Notes under the pieces: model-generated
Databases searched by the model: none
Told to the model about the DNA's origin: nothing
Seen by the model: the letters and a program-made list of their open reading frames with translations, nothing else
Translations under genes and position numbers: made by a program
Source of the DNA: Peptoniphilus lacydonensis
GTDB lineage: Bacteria > Bacillota > Clostridia > Tissierellales > Peptoniphilaceae
Length of the DNA stretch: 64,000 nucleotides
Direction: 5' to 3'
Assembly: GCF_900106515.1 (NCBI RefSeq)
Contig: NZ_FNWF01000003.1
Span: forward strand, 1-64,000
Shown here: one piece after another, positions 16,901 through 27,723 of the stretch
Layout of the letters: each line of letters begins with the position of its first letter
Numbering within the stretch: the stretch's first letter is position 1

Positions 16901-19900
16901 AATTCTTCATCTTCCAATAGTTCAACATCTTCATATTTTGAATTTGAAGATATTTCCTTACTTGCAAGATCCATTAAGTCTTTAAACTTTTCATCTTCTT
17001 TTTCATCACAAGTAATAGTATTTCCAAATCTTCCAGATACTTCTTTCATATCTCCTAATACCATCTGAGGATTATCTACAAAGTATTTATTATAAGTCAA
17101 ACCCTTTTTATCAGTTGCTAGATGAATCCAATCGTCATCTCTTTCTATAACTGAATCTCTCTTTTTTAAGAAAATAATATCTGAAGTAACTTCTGTACCA
17201 GCAAGTCCTTTAAATGTTGTATTAGGAAGCCTCATAGCTCCCAAAAATTCACATCTTGCATTAATATATTTTCTAACAGATTCATCTTTTTTATCCATAG
17301 TTCCAGATGATGTTATGAAGGCAATAATTCCTCCATTCCTAACCTTATCTATTGACTTTGCAAAAAAATAATCGTGAATCAGAAAGTTATTTCTGTTATA
17401 TTCACGATCGTTAACTTTAAAATCTCCAAAGGGAACATTTCCTATTACCAAGTCAAAGAAGTTATTTGAGAAGTTTGTTTCTTCAAATCCTTTAATTTGA
17501 ATATTAGCTTCAGGATAAAGTTCTCTTGCTATTCTTCCGCTTAGACTATCTTTTTCTACTCCATAGACTTTAGAGCTTTGTATTTCACTTGGCATATTCC
17601 CAATAAAATTACCGACTCCTGCAGATGGTTCAAGGATATTCCCAGTCTTAAATCCCATATCTATTAGAGTTTTATATATTCCATCCATTACCTCTCTAGG
17701 TGTATAAAACGATGTTAGAGTAGACTCTTTAGCATTCAAATACTCATCATTTGTTAGATTTTCCTTTAAAATATTCCTTGCTTCAAGCCATTGACCTCCC
17801 TTTTCTTCATCAAAGACATCGGCAAGACCACCCCATCCTAGATAATCAGCAAGATAGGCTTGTTCATACTCTCTTGGACTCCTATTTTCATTTTCAAGTC
17901 TTTTGAGCATCTTAATAGCTTTTATATTTTTATCTAGCCTTTCTGAGGGTGTTAGGTATTCTGAGTAGATATGATTTTTCAAGTCATAATTTCTAGCAAA
18001 ACTTAGCCTTTCTTTATTAGGTTCATAGCCTAGATTCTTTAAATCTTCTTTACCCCTCAATAAGTTTTCGGCTGCTTCCCTAGGCACATTGTACCTATCC
18101 ATCATTTGGTCAATTTCTGGATTGTAGTTATCAATAAAACTTTCTTGCTCTACTTGTATTTCAATTTGTTTTTCATGCTCAGATAACTTATATATCTCAT
18201 AATTTCCACCATCTAAAAACTCATCAATTTTTCTACTTTCTTCAAATGTTTCACCCTTATATAAAGGATATTCTTCCCCATTAATTTCTACTTTAGTTTC
18301 TGTTTCAATTAAGTTAATTCCATGAAAGGTATTCTCATCTTCTAAAATAAATTCCTTACCAACTTTTACTGCTAGTTTTTCTGATGTTTGACTTAGATTT
18401 TCAAAGATTTCTTCAAGGTATGAATCGTTTCTATATGGAATTACTTCCGAACCCCTAATCATACCTCCCATATATTCCATATTATCTCTGATAGTGACAG
18501 TTTTAAGTCCTCCACTTAGTTCATCAAAATCTGTAATGGTAAAGTCCTTATCTTTATATCTAACCTGATCGCCTATCTTAAATTTAGGCTCTATCTTTTC
18601 CTTAATTTCTTCTTGTAGAAATTTTTCCTCACTTAGTGCAACTTGTTCTTCTAAATATGAAAATTCACGCTCATTTACTTCTTTACCATCACCAAGGTCA
18701 ATCCTATAGTGTTCGACAACTTCTCCGTCTACATAGTGGTCAAAATAGAATTTGAAATATCCTATATAATCATCTGTCATTTCTCCAAATTCATTTTCTC
18801 CAAGAGTTTGATTATGGTCTTTAACATCTATATCCTTTTGTCTTAGGACATTTATTAATTCTTTGGTTACTATCTGCCCACTATAATCGGGAACTAATTC
18901 GTGGTTTTCATTAAATTCTACAATCCAGTAGTCTTTTCTTTTTTCAATGTTGTTGCCATCAAAAAAAGAAGCTTCATCAGCTTCCTTTTCTGGGCTTATT
19001 TCATTTTCTAAGCTTCCACGTATTCCTTGATAGCCATTTTTTTCACTGTTGCCATCAAGTTGTTCATCTGTCCTTGGTATTCCTCTGGATTCTCTATCAT
19101 CATCTTCTCTGTCAATCCTTGAGCTTTCATCATTTTGACTTTCTCTCTCTTGATAAAGTCCACTGCCTGATTCTGAATTTCCTTCAGATGGTTCAAAAGT
19201 GTTTTCTCCTCGTACATTTCCTGAAGTTTCTTCCAGTTCTCCATGTCCTCGCTCCCCACTAGGTAAGACAGTCTTAGAACTGCGTAAGTCGGATTCGGAA
19301 ATCTCTCCATAAATTCTAGATCCTTCTCCATCATGTCCAAGGTTTTCTCTTCGATCTTCATTGCTATTTCCTCTGTCGCTTCCATCTGTGAAAACTCGTC
19401 CATCTCTACTTCTTGACCTATCATCTCGTCTATATAAATCATTTTGACCTCCTCTATTATCATTTATATTTTCTATATCTCTATTATAGTCGCCACCGGC
19501 CCTTTCTGTCAGCAGCCTAGTACGATCCATTTCCTTAGATTTTTCTATTGTGCTATCTATAATATCTTCACTAACCCTTGATATTACAAGACCTATCTGT
19601 TCTAAAGAAATTGTATTAATCCTAGAAAAATTATTTTTTAAATTTTCCATATCCATAGGATAGACTGTATTAAACCTATTAGCTACTGCATAGGATATTG
19701 AGTCTCTCATAAACTTTTCAAAACTAAGTCTATCCTCTATATCTATCCTTAAATCAGCAAGAGCTAAATTAATATATTCATCTCCATAAATTCGACTCAA
19801 AGAAAATATATTTTCGTTTAGTGAATCACTAGCTTCAAATGAAGAATCTCTTATTATTTCTTTTAAAGCCTCGTTATGGTTTTCGTGGTCAAACTGCCAT

Positions 19901-20226
19901 AAGTTAACCTCATTAATATTCCTATCCATTGATGTTGTCTGACTAATATCAAAAATGTATGAAATTCTTTGATTTACATCACTACCAACTAAAATCGGAA
20001 TACCCTTTTGACCTCTCATAACAACTCGACCAAAATATTTCTTCCACATATCAAAAGTCGCACAAGCTCTAGCTTCAGGTTCTTTGTTGTATATACTTAG
20101 TTGGCTAGAAAAATCATATTTCTGATTATTGCCTATAACTTTTAATAGCTTTAAATATTCTTTTTCATCTTGTAAAACCTCATACTTTATAGCTTCTTGT
20201 ATATTCTTAAAATCATTTACTTGCAT
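13951..20226 (-). CDS. ICE DNA methylase/SNF2-type helicase, 5' exon
   Basis: 2092 codons before the intron. Domains in order: an ArdC-like N-terminus ([20 protein letters not shown]), a low-complexity charged linker (about residues 235-430), a DUF-type region, an N6-adenine methylase fold with [13 protein letters not shown]-like motif I ([13 protein letters not shown]) and motif IV as GNVPFGDF instead of NPPF, then a DEAD/DEAH helicase with Walker [13 protein letters not shown] (near 1568), DEAHNYKN (near 1734) and a helicase C domain with [13 protein letters not shown]. It ends at YLW where the intron begins. Such proteins are hallmark large genes of Tn1549-like elements, with likely roles in DNA processing or host-defence evasion. 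Start overlaps the methyltransferase end by 14 bases. Confidence 0.93.
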
Positions 20227-21178
20227 TTTCTACCTCCATTCTATGAATTTCTTTTATAATAGCCATTAAAACATCAACCACAATAGAATTGCCGGCCTGC
20301 TTATATAGTTTACTTGAGGTGCAATTTTTTCTTCTTGGATGTACTTCTTCTAGTTTGTCTATATCTCTATCATCAAAACCCATGAGTCTTAGACATTCTC
20401 TTTCTGTTAAATACCTATATTTACCATTTCCAATATCTATTATTCCAGAATTAGGAACTCTCATCTGTTTTGTAGAAATAGTATAAGAAAAATCTTTAAT
20501 CACTTTGAGTCGCCCTCTAAAACTGTTATCTATGCCTTTATTTAAAAATTTGAGCATATAAGGTTGGGTCATTGTGTATAGTTCACTTACATCCTTTTCT
20601 AAAAATTCACTTAGTGGTCTTGTTTCTTTCCTCTCCAATTTATTAAAAGAAAAGTTATTTGCTCCAAGACATGAAGCAACAAATATCCTTTCTCTTTTTT
20701 GAGGTGTCCCAAAGTCCATTGCATTTAAGATTTTATACTTGCTTTCATATCCTAGGCTCTCTAGTTCTTTTAGATAAATAAAAAAGGAGTCCCTCATATT
20801 TCTATCAAGGACTCCTTTTACATTTTCCCAAATTATCCATTTAGGTTTTTCTTTCATTTCTTTAATTATTCTAATTGTTTCAAATAGTAAGCTTGATCTA
20901 GTTCCTGAATTCTTTGCTCCTCCCTTCTTTTTCCCTATTCTTGAAAAGTCTTGACAAGGACTTCCATGCATTATTAAGTCTATCTTCTTATTAGGTGCTT
21001 TATATCCTACTACTGATTTTGACTTATAGTCTTCTCCATAAAGTGTGTTGTATGATTTAACACAAGCCTTATCTATTTCTACATAATCAACAACTTCATA
21101 AGGTATCTTTAAATTAATAAAAGCTTTTCTAATAGCACCTATGCCACCGAAAAGCTCTAATATTTTCACCTTATTCAT
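20213..21178 (-). CDS. DNA (cytosine-5) methyltransferase
   Basis: A 321-residue C5 methyltransferase with the motifs in order: [28 protein letters not shown] with catalytic Cys75; [36 protein letters not shown] and [11 protein letters not shown]. The target recognition segment between VIII and IX is short. There is no adjacent restriction enzyme, so it is an orphan element-borne methylase, plausibly protecting transferred DNA from host restriction. It overlaps topoisomerase III upstream by eight bases and the helicase downstream by 14, so the three are one translational unit. Confidence 0.95.
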   Translation of the reverse strand: MNKVKILELFGGIGAIRKAFINLKIPYEVVDYVEIDKACVKSYNTLYGEDYKSKSVVGYKAPNKKIDLIMHGSPCQDFSRIGKKKGGAKNSGTRSSLLFETIRIIKEMKEKPKWIIWENVKGVLDRNMRDSFFIYLKELESLGYESKYKILNAMDFGTPQKRERIFVASCLGANNFSFNKLERKETRPLSEFLEKDVSELYTMTQPYMLKFLNKGIDNSFRGRLKVIKDFSYTISTKQMRVPNSGIIDIGNGKYRYLTERECLRLMGFDDRDIDKLEEVHPRRKNCTSSKLYKQAGNSIVVDVLMAIIKEIHRMEVENASK

Positions 21179-22892
21179 TTAGATTATTCTTGTACCTATC
21201 TACAAGCTCCCTTATACTATCTTCTATTTCTCTTAAAAAGTCTTCTTTATCTACTTCGCCAGAACTAATCTTTGCAAGTTTCATTTCCCATTCAGATGTT
21301 GTTTCTGCTGACTTAAATTTATTCTCTACAATCGATACAAGTCTATTGCCTTTTTCTGTTACAAGTAGATTTTTCTTATCTCTTCTTATAAGATCCTTAT
21401 GGATAAGATTTTCTATAATTCCTGCTCTTGTAGCCGATGTTCCTAAGCCTTTTCTCTCTACTTCTATGTCCCTATCCAAGGATTCTACTCCTGCATTCTC
21501 CATAGCCTTTAAAAGCGTATCTTCATTATAATGACTTGGAGCTTTTGTAAATTTCTCCGATATATTTTTAGAAGTTAGCTTAATTTTATCTCCAGTCTTT
21601 ACATCTGGTAATTCATTTTCTTGTTTTTCTTTTCTATAAGGCTTTAGATATTTGGTATAACCTTCATCGATTACAGTCTTACCACTTGCATTGAAGTTAA
21701 ATTTATCATATTCATATCTGATTTTTCTACTAGATTCCTTTAAGTTATCCGAGCATGAAGCAAGTAATTTATCCTTAATTAGATTATAGATTTTGCTTTC
21801 TTTATCAGATATATCTTTGGCTTTTCCAATCCCAGAAATAGTAGGAATAATTGCATAGTGGTCTGTAACTTTAGATGAATTAAAAATAGACTTGAAGTTT
21901 GATTCATTGATTTTAAAATCTTCTTCAAGTCCTTCTAATAATTCTTTTATAGTATTAACCATATCATCGGTTAAATACCTGCTATCCGTTCTTGGGTATG
22001 TGATTAGCTTTTTTTCATACAGACCTTGTGCTAGATTTAAAGTATCATTTGCTGAATATCCAAAATATTTATTTGCTTCTCTTTGTAAGGTAGTGAGATC
22101 ATAAGGCTTATCTGGTTTTGTGCTTATTTCTTTATCTTCTACCTCTGTAATAACTATTTCATCTTCTAGCAAGTTTAATAGTTGTTCTGCAACTTCAATT
22201 CTATCAATCCTATCTGATACAAGTTTCAATCCTTTATAAGATAGGTCAACTGTATAATATTTTTGCTTCTTAAATAGGTTTATTTCACTATCTCTTTTAG
22301 CTATCAAATATAGAGTTGGTGTTTGTACTCTACCAACAGAATATGTTTCCTTGTAAATGCAAGAATAAAGTCTACTTAAATTCATTCCTACCAGCCAATC
22401 CGCAATAGCTCTTGCACTTGCCGATCTATATAAGTCTTCAAAGTTTTCTCCGTCTTTAAGATTTCTAAAGCCATCTTCAATAGCTTTGTTTTCCATTGAA
22501 GATATCCAAAGTCTTTGGAGCTTCTTCTTACATTTAGCTTGATTATATACAAGTCTAAAAATAAGTTCTCCTTCTCGTCCAGCATCACAAGCATTTATAA
22601 CTGTGTCGATGTTCTTATCGTTTAAAAGTTTCTTTAAAACTCCATATTGTTTTTTAGTACTTTTAGATACTTCATAAATATATTTTTCTGGAATTATAGG
22701 AAGAGTGTCTATTGTCCATTTCTTCCATTTTTCGTCTATCTTATCTGGACTTGCCATTTGAATTAAATGACCGACACACCAAGAAACAATGTATCCATTC
22801 CCCTCATAATATCCGTTTTTTCTTGTTCTTGCTCCAATTACTTTTGCAATTGTAACTGCTACACTTGGCTTTTCTGCTATTACTAACTTCAT
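21171..22892 (-). CDS. topB: DNA topoisomerase III, ICE type
   Basis: A 573-residue type IA topoisomerase. The TOPRIM domain starts MKLVIAEKPSVAVTIAKVIG and has DAGREGELI; the active tyrosine lies in KLITYPRTDSRYL; the C-terminal part has GLGTSATRAGIIENLI. It is shorter than chromosomal TopB and lacks C-terminal zinc fingers, as usual for conjugative-element versions. I use the ATG at 22892, since the ATGGAGG twelve bases upstream is its ribosome binding site rather than the start. It heads the topoisomerase-methylase-helicase run and relieves DNA linkage during replication or transfer. Confidence 0.95.
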   Translation of the reverse strand: MKLVIAEKPSVAVTIAKVIGARTRKNGYYEGNGYIVSWCVGHLIQMASPDKIDEKWKKWTIDTLPIIPEKYIYEVSKSTKKQYGVLKKLLNDKNIDTVINACDAGREGELIFRLVYNQAKCKKKLQRLWISSMENKAIEDGFRNLKDGENFEDLYRSASARAIADWLVGMNLSRLYSCIYKETYSVGRVQTPTLYLIAKRDSEINLFKKQKYYTVDLSYKGLKLVSDRIDRIEVAEQLLNLLEDEIVITEVEDKEISTKPDKPYDLTTLQREANKYFGYSANDTLNLAQGLYEKKLITYPRTDSRYLTDDMVNTIKELLEGLEEDFKINESNFKSIFNSSKVTDHYAIIPTISGIGKAKDISDKESKIYNLIKDKLLASCSDNLKESSRKIRYEYDKFNFNASGKTVIDEGYTKYLKPYRKEKQENELPDVKTGDKIKLTSKNISEKFTKAPSHYNEDTLLKAMENAGVESLDRDIEVERKGLGTSATRAGIIENLIHKDLIRRDKKNLLVTEKGNRLVSIVENKFKSAETTSEWEMKLAKISSGEVDKEDFLREIEDSIRELVDRYKNNLNE

Positions 22893-22904
22893 TAATACCT
22901 CCAT

Positions 22905-22939
22905 AAATAAAAAAAGAGCGAAAGATTTCTCTCTCGCTC
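22905..22939 (-). terminator. terminator directly ahead of topB
   Basis: GAGCGAGAGAGAAATCTTTCGCTC on one arm-loop-arm unit followed by seven T bases, only 13 bases before the topB start. It should stop readthrough from the AlbA-type gene, leaving topB expression dependent on leakage or an unseen promoter. Confidence 0.8.
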
Positions 22940-22946
22940 AAAGTTT

Positions 22947-22977
22947 TTCTCCCGAATATTGTATTATTTTCGGGAGA
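22947..22977 (-). repeat. inverted repeat between AlbA-type gene and topB
   Basis: TTCTCCCGAAAA and TATTCGGGAGAA form a stem with an 8-9 bp core (CTCCCGAA/TTCGGGAG) and a 12-base AT-rich loop, 21 bases after the upstream gene stop. It may be a first terminator (AAAAAC follows, not T) or a regulator site. Confidence 0.5.
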
Positions 22978-22997
22978 ATTCTATTTTCTTTTTAACT

Positions 22998-24416
22998 TTA
23001 TTTGTTTGCTTTCCAATATCCATCTTTAGCACTGCCTATATACTCGATTGTTTTTTCATCTGTGAGAACTTTTAAATCTCTTTTTATAGTTCTATCAGTT
23101 ACATTAAATTGTTTAGATAAATCATAGGCAGTTATTTTAGGATTATTTTTTATTATTTCAAGAATTTTATCACGCCTATCACTTGGCTTTAATTTTTGAC
23201 CGTCATTTTGTCCCTCACTTTGGGTGACATTTTGGGTGACATTTTGAGTGACATTTTGGGTGTCATAATTTAAATTCTTTAAAATTGTAGTAAATGAAGA
23301 TTCTGTTGACTTAAACTCTGGTTTTAATTCTTCATTATAATTTTCCTCAGCTTCATAGGCTTCTATAATTTTTCTAAGTCCAGATCCTCTCCTTTCCATT
23401 AAATCCATCCTAGCAAATACATCCGCTATAATTGGGTTTCTTCTTATTGAAGATACGTTTAATGGATTTATATATTGAATAAATGTACCATCATACATTC
23501 CTCCAGGAGAATATATTTCCAGTCTGTCATCATAGATATCAACATGGACTTCACTGCCTATTACTGAGTAATCTCTGTGGATTAATGCATTTACTAAAGC
23601 TTCTTGAACTGCCCTTTCTGGATATTCTGGATATTCTATTCTATAGACTGGACCTTTTTTCCACATCTTTTTAGAATTTCTCTTCACAAAGTCTAAAGAT
23701 GCTTTTAAAAGATAAATTATATTACCTTCAAATTCAACATCATCTAAGGCATCTATTCTGCCATTAGCTTTAGTAATCCCATTCCACCTAGTACAAAATA
23801 CCCTCGACTGATAAACTTGATAGTTATCTGCAAATAAAGCTCCTGCTATAGTTAGATTTCCCTCATCATTTATAAGTCCGAAAGATTTCAAATCTTTTTC
23901 TTCAAAATCTTTTCCCGTTCTTTCTTTGTACTCGATTTTAAGTTCCTTAAAACTTACATCTTCTATTTTTTTCTTTGACTGAAGTGAATCGTAACTTATA
24001 TGTTCTCCCTTTAAAGACAAATTAAAAAGATCGATTCGACTTGCAAGGACACTTTGATTTCCTACTCTTTTGTAGGCTGTTCTCGTTCCACCATCTACTA
24101 CAAAATATGGTGTGTTTTTCCCAGCAAATATACTTAAAATCAATATAACTGTTCCATCAATTTCCTTTATTTCCATATCAAATTCTGGATTCGGATCCAT
24201 TTTAATTTTTATGATTTCAGAAATATTTTCAGAATCTTCTTGATAGTTACTAAGTCCAAGAATTGTGTTATCTTCTTTTACTCCAAATATTAGCTTCCCA
24301 CCTCTGCCATTAGCAAAGGCTGACACAGATTTTAACCAAGACTTTGGTTTGTTCCTTTCTAATTTTTCTTTTTTGTCATATAGATTTGTTTCTCCAAGAT
24401 AGTCTTTTAAGTTCAA
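22998..24416 (-). CDS. AlbA_2 (Schlafen-like) ATP-binding transcriptional regulator
   Basis: About 472 residues. The N-terminal AlbA_2 domain has FANGRGGKLIFGVKEDN; the middle contains the HATPase_c_4-like helper region with PERAVQEALVNALIHRDYS and GSGLRKIIEAYE; the C-terminus carries a winged helix (ITAYDLSKQFNVTDRTIKRD). A TQNV unit is repeated about three times before the winged helix (23219-23263). I prefer the TTG at 24416, six bases after GAGGAGGGA, over the more upstream TTG at 24437, which would put that binding site inside the gene. It likely controls genes of the conjugation module; the target is unknown. Confidence 0.85.
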   Translation of the reverse strand: MNLKDYLGETNLYDKKEKLERNKPKSWLKSVSAFANGRGGKLIFGVKEDNTILGLSNYQEDSENISEIIKIKMDPNPEFDMEIKEIDGTVILILSIFAGKNTPYFVVDGGTRTAYKRVGNQSVLASRIDLFNLSLKGEHISYDSLQSKKKIEDVSFKELKIEYKERTGKDFEEKDLKSFGLINDEGNLTIAGALFADNYQVYQSRVFCTRWNGITKANGRIDALDDVEFEGNIIYLLKASLDFVKRNSKKMWKKGPVYRIEYPEYPERAVQEALVNALIHRDYSVIGSEVHVDIYDDRLEIYSPGGMYDGTFIQYINPLNVSSIRRNPIIADVFARMDLMERRGSGLRKIIEAYEAEENYNEELKPEFKSTESSFTTILKNLNYDTQNVTQNVTQNVTQSEGQNDGQKLKPSDRRDKILEIIKNNPKITAYDLSKQFNVTDRTIKRDLKVLTDEKTIEYIGSAKDGYWKANK

Positions 24417-24496
24417 AGTATCCCTCCTCTCTGGCAAACATTATACTTAATTATACCATATTTTTGTATTGTTTATTCGATAATAGGACTTGAGAT

Positions 24497-25357
24497 TTAT
24501 AATAGTTCATCATCTTCATCTAAAGATTCTTCATGACTTTCATCATTGTCAGATTCATCTTCTGACTCACTAATATAATCCTCATCATCTTCTTCAAAGT
24601 CTTCCAACATTCTATTTTCTTTAGCTTTGACTACCTTAAAATAGTATCCTGCTCCTACAACTCCTCCAATTACAAGTGCAACAATTAGAAATGAACCTAT
24701 CCCGCTTTTCTTTTCTTCTTTTACTGGAACAACTGTAGGTTCTTCTTTTTTTACTTCTTCTTTCTTAGGCTCTTCAACCTTTATAGTATTTTTATCTTCT
24801 GATTCAATCATATTAAGTAGGTCTTGCTCTCCTACTTCTGTCAATAACCTTACATTATCTTGATTTGATGAGTGATCCACTATTAGGTGCATAGTTTTTC
24901 CACTTTTAGTTTGAAATGTTAAAAATTGTCTTACATCTACTGGATTTTCTTTATCTTTTTCTGTATCTCCACTTGGTGTAATATCTTTTCCATTCCTATC
25001 TACATTTTCAATTACTGAACCTCTTGCCTTATTTTCCTGTGTCGCAAGATTATTTACTGCCTTTGTATTACCACCTTTTACAAGTGGTGTTTTCTTTGGC
25101 ATATTACTTGAAGGCTTATTTGCTTCACTTGTATTTCCTGGTATTCTTGGAACATCTTGATAAGGAATCTCTTCTTTTGATGGTGTAAAAACATCGTCTT
25201 TCAACATTTTTTCAAATTCTTCCTTTTGTGGTTCATAGATTGATTCGTTTTGACTTTCTATTTGCCCTTCATTTGTCATCGCAAATGTAGTTGCTGGTAC
25301 TGTAAATGTAAAAAGGAGTAACGCTATGGCTACTCCTCGTTTAATGCTATTATTCAT
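24497..25357 (-). CDS. CD1107-family mobile element surface protein (DUF4366-like)
   Basis: A 286-residue secreted protein: signal peptide (KRGVAIALLLFTFTVPATTFA), a Pro/Glu-rich spacer, a small conserved domain beginning DVRQFLTFQTKSGKTMHLIV and ending DLLNMIE, a charged linker, one transmembrane helix (GSFLIVALVIGGVVGAGYYF) and a very acidic cytoplasmic tail. This layout is the DUF4366 protein found in Tn1549-like elements beside the NlpC/P60 hydrolase and VirB4, thought to be part of the mating channel at the cell surface. It follows the LRR surface protein gene by 14 bases. Confidence 0.88.
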   Translation of the reverse strand: MNNSIKRGVAIALLLFTFTVPATTFAMTNEGQIESQNESIYEPQKEEFEKMLKDDVFTPSKEEIPYQDVPRIPGNTSEANKPSSNMPKKTPLVKGGNTKAVNNLATQENKARGSVIENVDRNGKDITPSGDTEKDKENPVDVRQFLTFQTKSGKTMHLIVDHSSNQDNVRLLTEVGEQDLLNMIESEDKNTIKVEEPKKEEVKKEEPTVVPVKEEKKSGIGSFLIVALVIGGVVGAGYYFKVVKAKENRMLEDFEEDDEDYISESEDESDNDESHEESLDEDDELL

Positions 25358-25371
25358 TTTTCTATCCTTTC

Positions 25372-27723
25372 TTATTTTACATTTTTAAATACATAGACTG
25401 CTTTTCTAGCATTGTCCCATTCTATTGTTTGGTTTTTACCATCTTTAATATCTCCATGACTTGCTCCAAAAGCTTTAGCAATATTTGAAATTGAAGCATG
25501 AATTCTTCCATTTATAATCACTGGTTTAACATCTGAATTGTAGACCTTTCCATCTGAATCTTTCATAACACCAGTATCAATATTTAGTTTTAATGTCTTT
25601 TTAGCTAAGATATTATTCTCTTTATTTGAGAAAATAGCTTCACGAGTAGAGTTGTCATACTCAACATTAAAACCTAGAGTATATGCAATATATCTTACTG
25701 GAATCATAGTTCTTCCTTGGTCTACATAAGTTTTTACATCCATGTAGACTGTTGTCTTACCATCTTTGTTGATAATGTTATAGAAGTTTTTGTCTACTTG
25801 GAAAACTGCAAATTCTTTTTCATCTTTAACTTGTTTTTTATCTTGTTGTTCCTCTTGCTTTTTCATCTTGTTAAGATCAAATTGATTTAGGATGTTCTTG
25901 TCATCAGCTTTCAAAAGTTCGTCCCACTTCTTATCTTGAGATTTCTTATCTTCTTTCTTCTCTTTGTTTTCTTTTTGGAGTTTTAGAAGTTCATCTAATT
26001 TCTTAGATAAGTCTTGATTTAGATTTTTATCTTTTTCATCTTTAGCTTGTTTCTCAAGTTCTTCTTTCGCTTTTTTATTTGCTTCCTCGATCAACTTCTT
26101 TGCTTCTTCAATTTTCTTATCTAATTCTTCTTTTAGCTTTTTAATTTCTTCTTCAGAAGCTTTTTGTTTTTCTTCTAGTTTTTTAATTTTCTCTTCTAAT
26201 TCTTTTTTTGTATTTTCAGAAGATTCTTTTAAACTATCAATAGCCTTTTGAAGCTCTTCAATTTTCTTACAGTATTCTGACTTAGTCTTTTCTGTTTCTT
26301 TCTTTTTATTCTCTAATTCTTTTATCTTATTATCTTTTTCATCAAGAGCTTTTTCCAAACCCTTAATTTTATTATCTTTATCCTCAATTTCTTTAGTCTT
26401 CTTTGCAAGTTCCTCTTCTAAATACTCGAGCTTTTCTTGCATTTCTTTGATTTTATTTTCGTTTTTGTCGGTCTTTTCTTTCTCAGCCTCTAACTCCCAT
26501 TTTGTAGATGAATAATCTTCTTTTAGTTTTACATTTCCATCTTGTAATCTTTTTAATTCATCTTTAAGCTGAGTGATTTCTGCTATTAGTTCATCATTAT
26601 TGGAGTTTTTAAGATCCTCAATTTCTTTTTCCAATTGAGCAATCTTATTATCTTTATCTCTAATTTCTTCTTCTAGCTTGGCTTTTTCTTGTTTTAGTTT
26701 CTCTCCATTATCTTTGCAAGATTCTAACTTTTCCTTTAATTCATCTATCTTTGATTGGTCTTCTTGTTTCTTATCATTTAAGTCTTTGATCTGATTTTCT
26801 AAGTCCTTAATGTTTTTAGTTAAATCATCAATCTTATTGTCCTTTTCATCAATATCTTTCCCTGTTAAATCTGTTTGAGTATCAATGGAATATTTATTTG
26901 GATTGTAAATAGTTATCTTTCCTTGATACATATCATTATTATAATCAAATTCAAGTTCTACACTATCTACATTCTTATCAAAGACAAACTCTCCATTTTC
27001 ATAACTTAATCCATTAGGAATAGATTTGAATCCTTGATTTCCGTTGAAACCAAAATGATTTTCGTAAAATGGATTTTGCTTCGGTCTATATTCAACTTCT
27101 TGATTATGGAATACTCCCTTACTATTAATAGTTGGATTGCCTAAAACTTTTACAGTGTGCAATTTATTTTTTGAAAAAGCATATTGTTCAATTGTCTTTA
27201 CAGACTTTGGTATAGTTATTTCTTGGAGGTTATTTCTTTCAAAAGCATTATGTTCAATATTTACCAAAGTATCAGGTAAAGTCACTTCTCTAAGTCCACA
27301 ATTGAAAAATGCTAAACCACCAAGATAAGCTAGACTATTTGATAGTTTTACCTCGTCTATACTTGCATCGTAAAAGGCAGCATAACCTAAATGCTTAACA
27401 GAATCAGGAATAATTACTTTATCCCAATGTTTGCCACGTCCAAATTCTCTTTTAAATCTGAGTTCATCGTTTGAATGACTTAAAGAATAATTTCCATTTA
27501 TAGATTTCGTTCCTTCAGGAAATACTAAAATATTTGTCTTCTCTTTCTTTTCTAAGCCTTTATCACTAAAGGCAATTATATTTCCCTCAGAGGAATACAT
27601 AAAGTCATCTTCCGTCCAAGTAACATCAGACTTTGCAAATGCACTTGTATGCACAGTTGATGTTAAAACTAATAAAAGAGCCATAAAAAAGGCTCTTAGT
27701 CTGTTCGTATTAAATTTCTTCAT
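25372..27723 (-). CDS. LRR / coiled-coil / copper-amine-oxidase-like surface protein
   Basis: A 783-residue exported protein. A signal peptide (residues 1-31) is followed by BspA-type leucine-rich repeats (about 95-210; units such as LREVTLPDTLVNIEHNAF and LQEITIPKSVKTIEQYAF), then about 350 residues of continuous heptad-rich coiled coil made mostly of Glu, Lys and Leu, then a copper-amine-oxidase N-terminal-like domain (VDQGRTMIPVRYIAYTLGF) repeated in part. No LPXTG anchor is present. Such modular proteins are common adhesins in anaerobic cocci. It sits inside the conjugation operon where Tn1549 relatives usually have only CD1107 and CD1108 genes, so it may serve as a mating or adhesion factor. 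Confidence 0.9.
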   Translation of the reverse strand: MKKFNTNRLRAFFMALLLVLTSTVHTSAFAKSDVTWTEDDFMYSSEGNIIAFSDKGLEKKEKTNILVFPEGTKSINGNYSLSHSNDELRFKREFGRGKHWDKVIIPDSVKHLGYAAFYDASIDEVKLSNSLAYLGGLAFFNCGLREVTLPDTLVNIEHNAFERNNLQEITIPKSVKTIEQYAFSKNKLHTVKVLGNPTINSKGVFHNQEVEYRPKQNPFYENHFGFNGNQGFKSIPNGLSYENGEFVFDKNVDSVELEFDYNNDMYQGKITIYNPNKYSIDTQTDLTGKDIDEKDNKIDDLTKNIKDLENQIKDLNDKKQEDQSKIDELKEKLESCKDNGEKLKQEKAKLEEEIRDKDNKIAQLEKEIEDLKNSNNDELIAEITQLKDELKRLQDGNVKLKEDYSSTKWELEAEKEKTDKNENKIKEMQEKLEYLEEELAKKTKEIEDKDNKIKGLEKALDEKDNKIKELENKKKETEKTKSEYCKKIEELQKAIDSLKESSENTKKELEEKIKKLEEKQKASEEEIKKLKEELDKKIEEAKKLIEEANKKAKEELEKQAKDEKDKNLNQDLSKKLDELLKLQKENKEKKEDKKSQDKKWDELLKADDKNILNQFDLNKMKKQEEQQDKKQVKDEKEFAVFQVDKNFYNIINKDGKTTVYMDVKTYVDQGRTMIPVRYIAYTLGFNVEYDNSTREAIFSNKENNILAKKTLKLNIDTGVMKDSDGKVYNSDVKPVIINGRIHASISNIAKAFGASHGDIKDGKNQTIEWDNARKAVYVFKNVK

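Noticed and set aside
19008-19463. A 151-codon minus-strand frame inside the methylase/helicase gene
   Set aside because: It lies in another frame of the low-complexity Ser/Arg/Glu linker, has repetitive Met/Glu composition forced by the codons of the real gene, and no domain. Treated as a shadow.
23219-23263. Short tandem repeat in the AlbA-type gene as a CRISPR-like array
   Set aside because: The 12-base units encode TQNV in frame, have no spacers and lie inside a clean coding gene.
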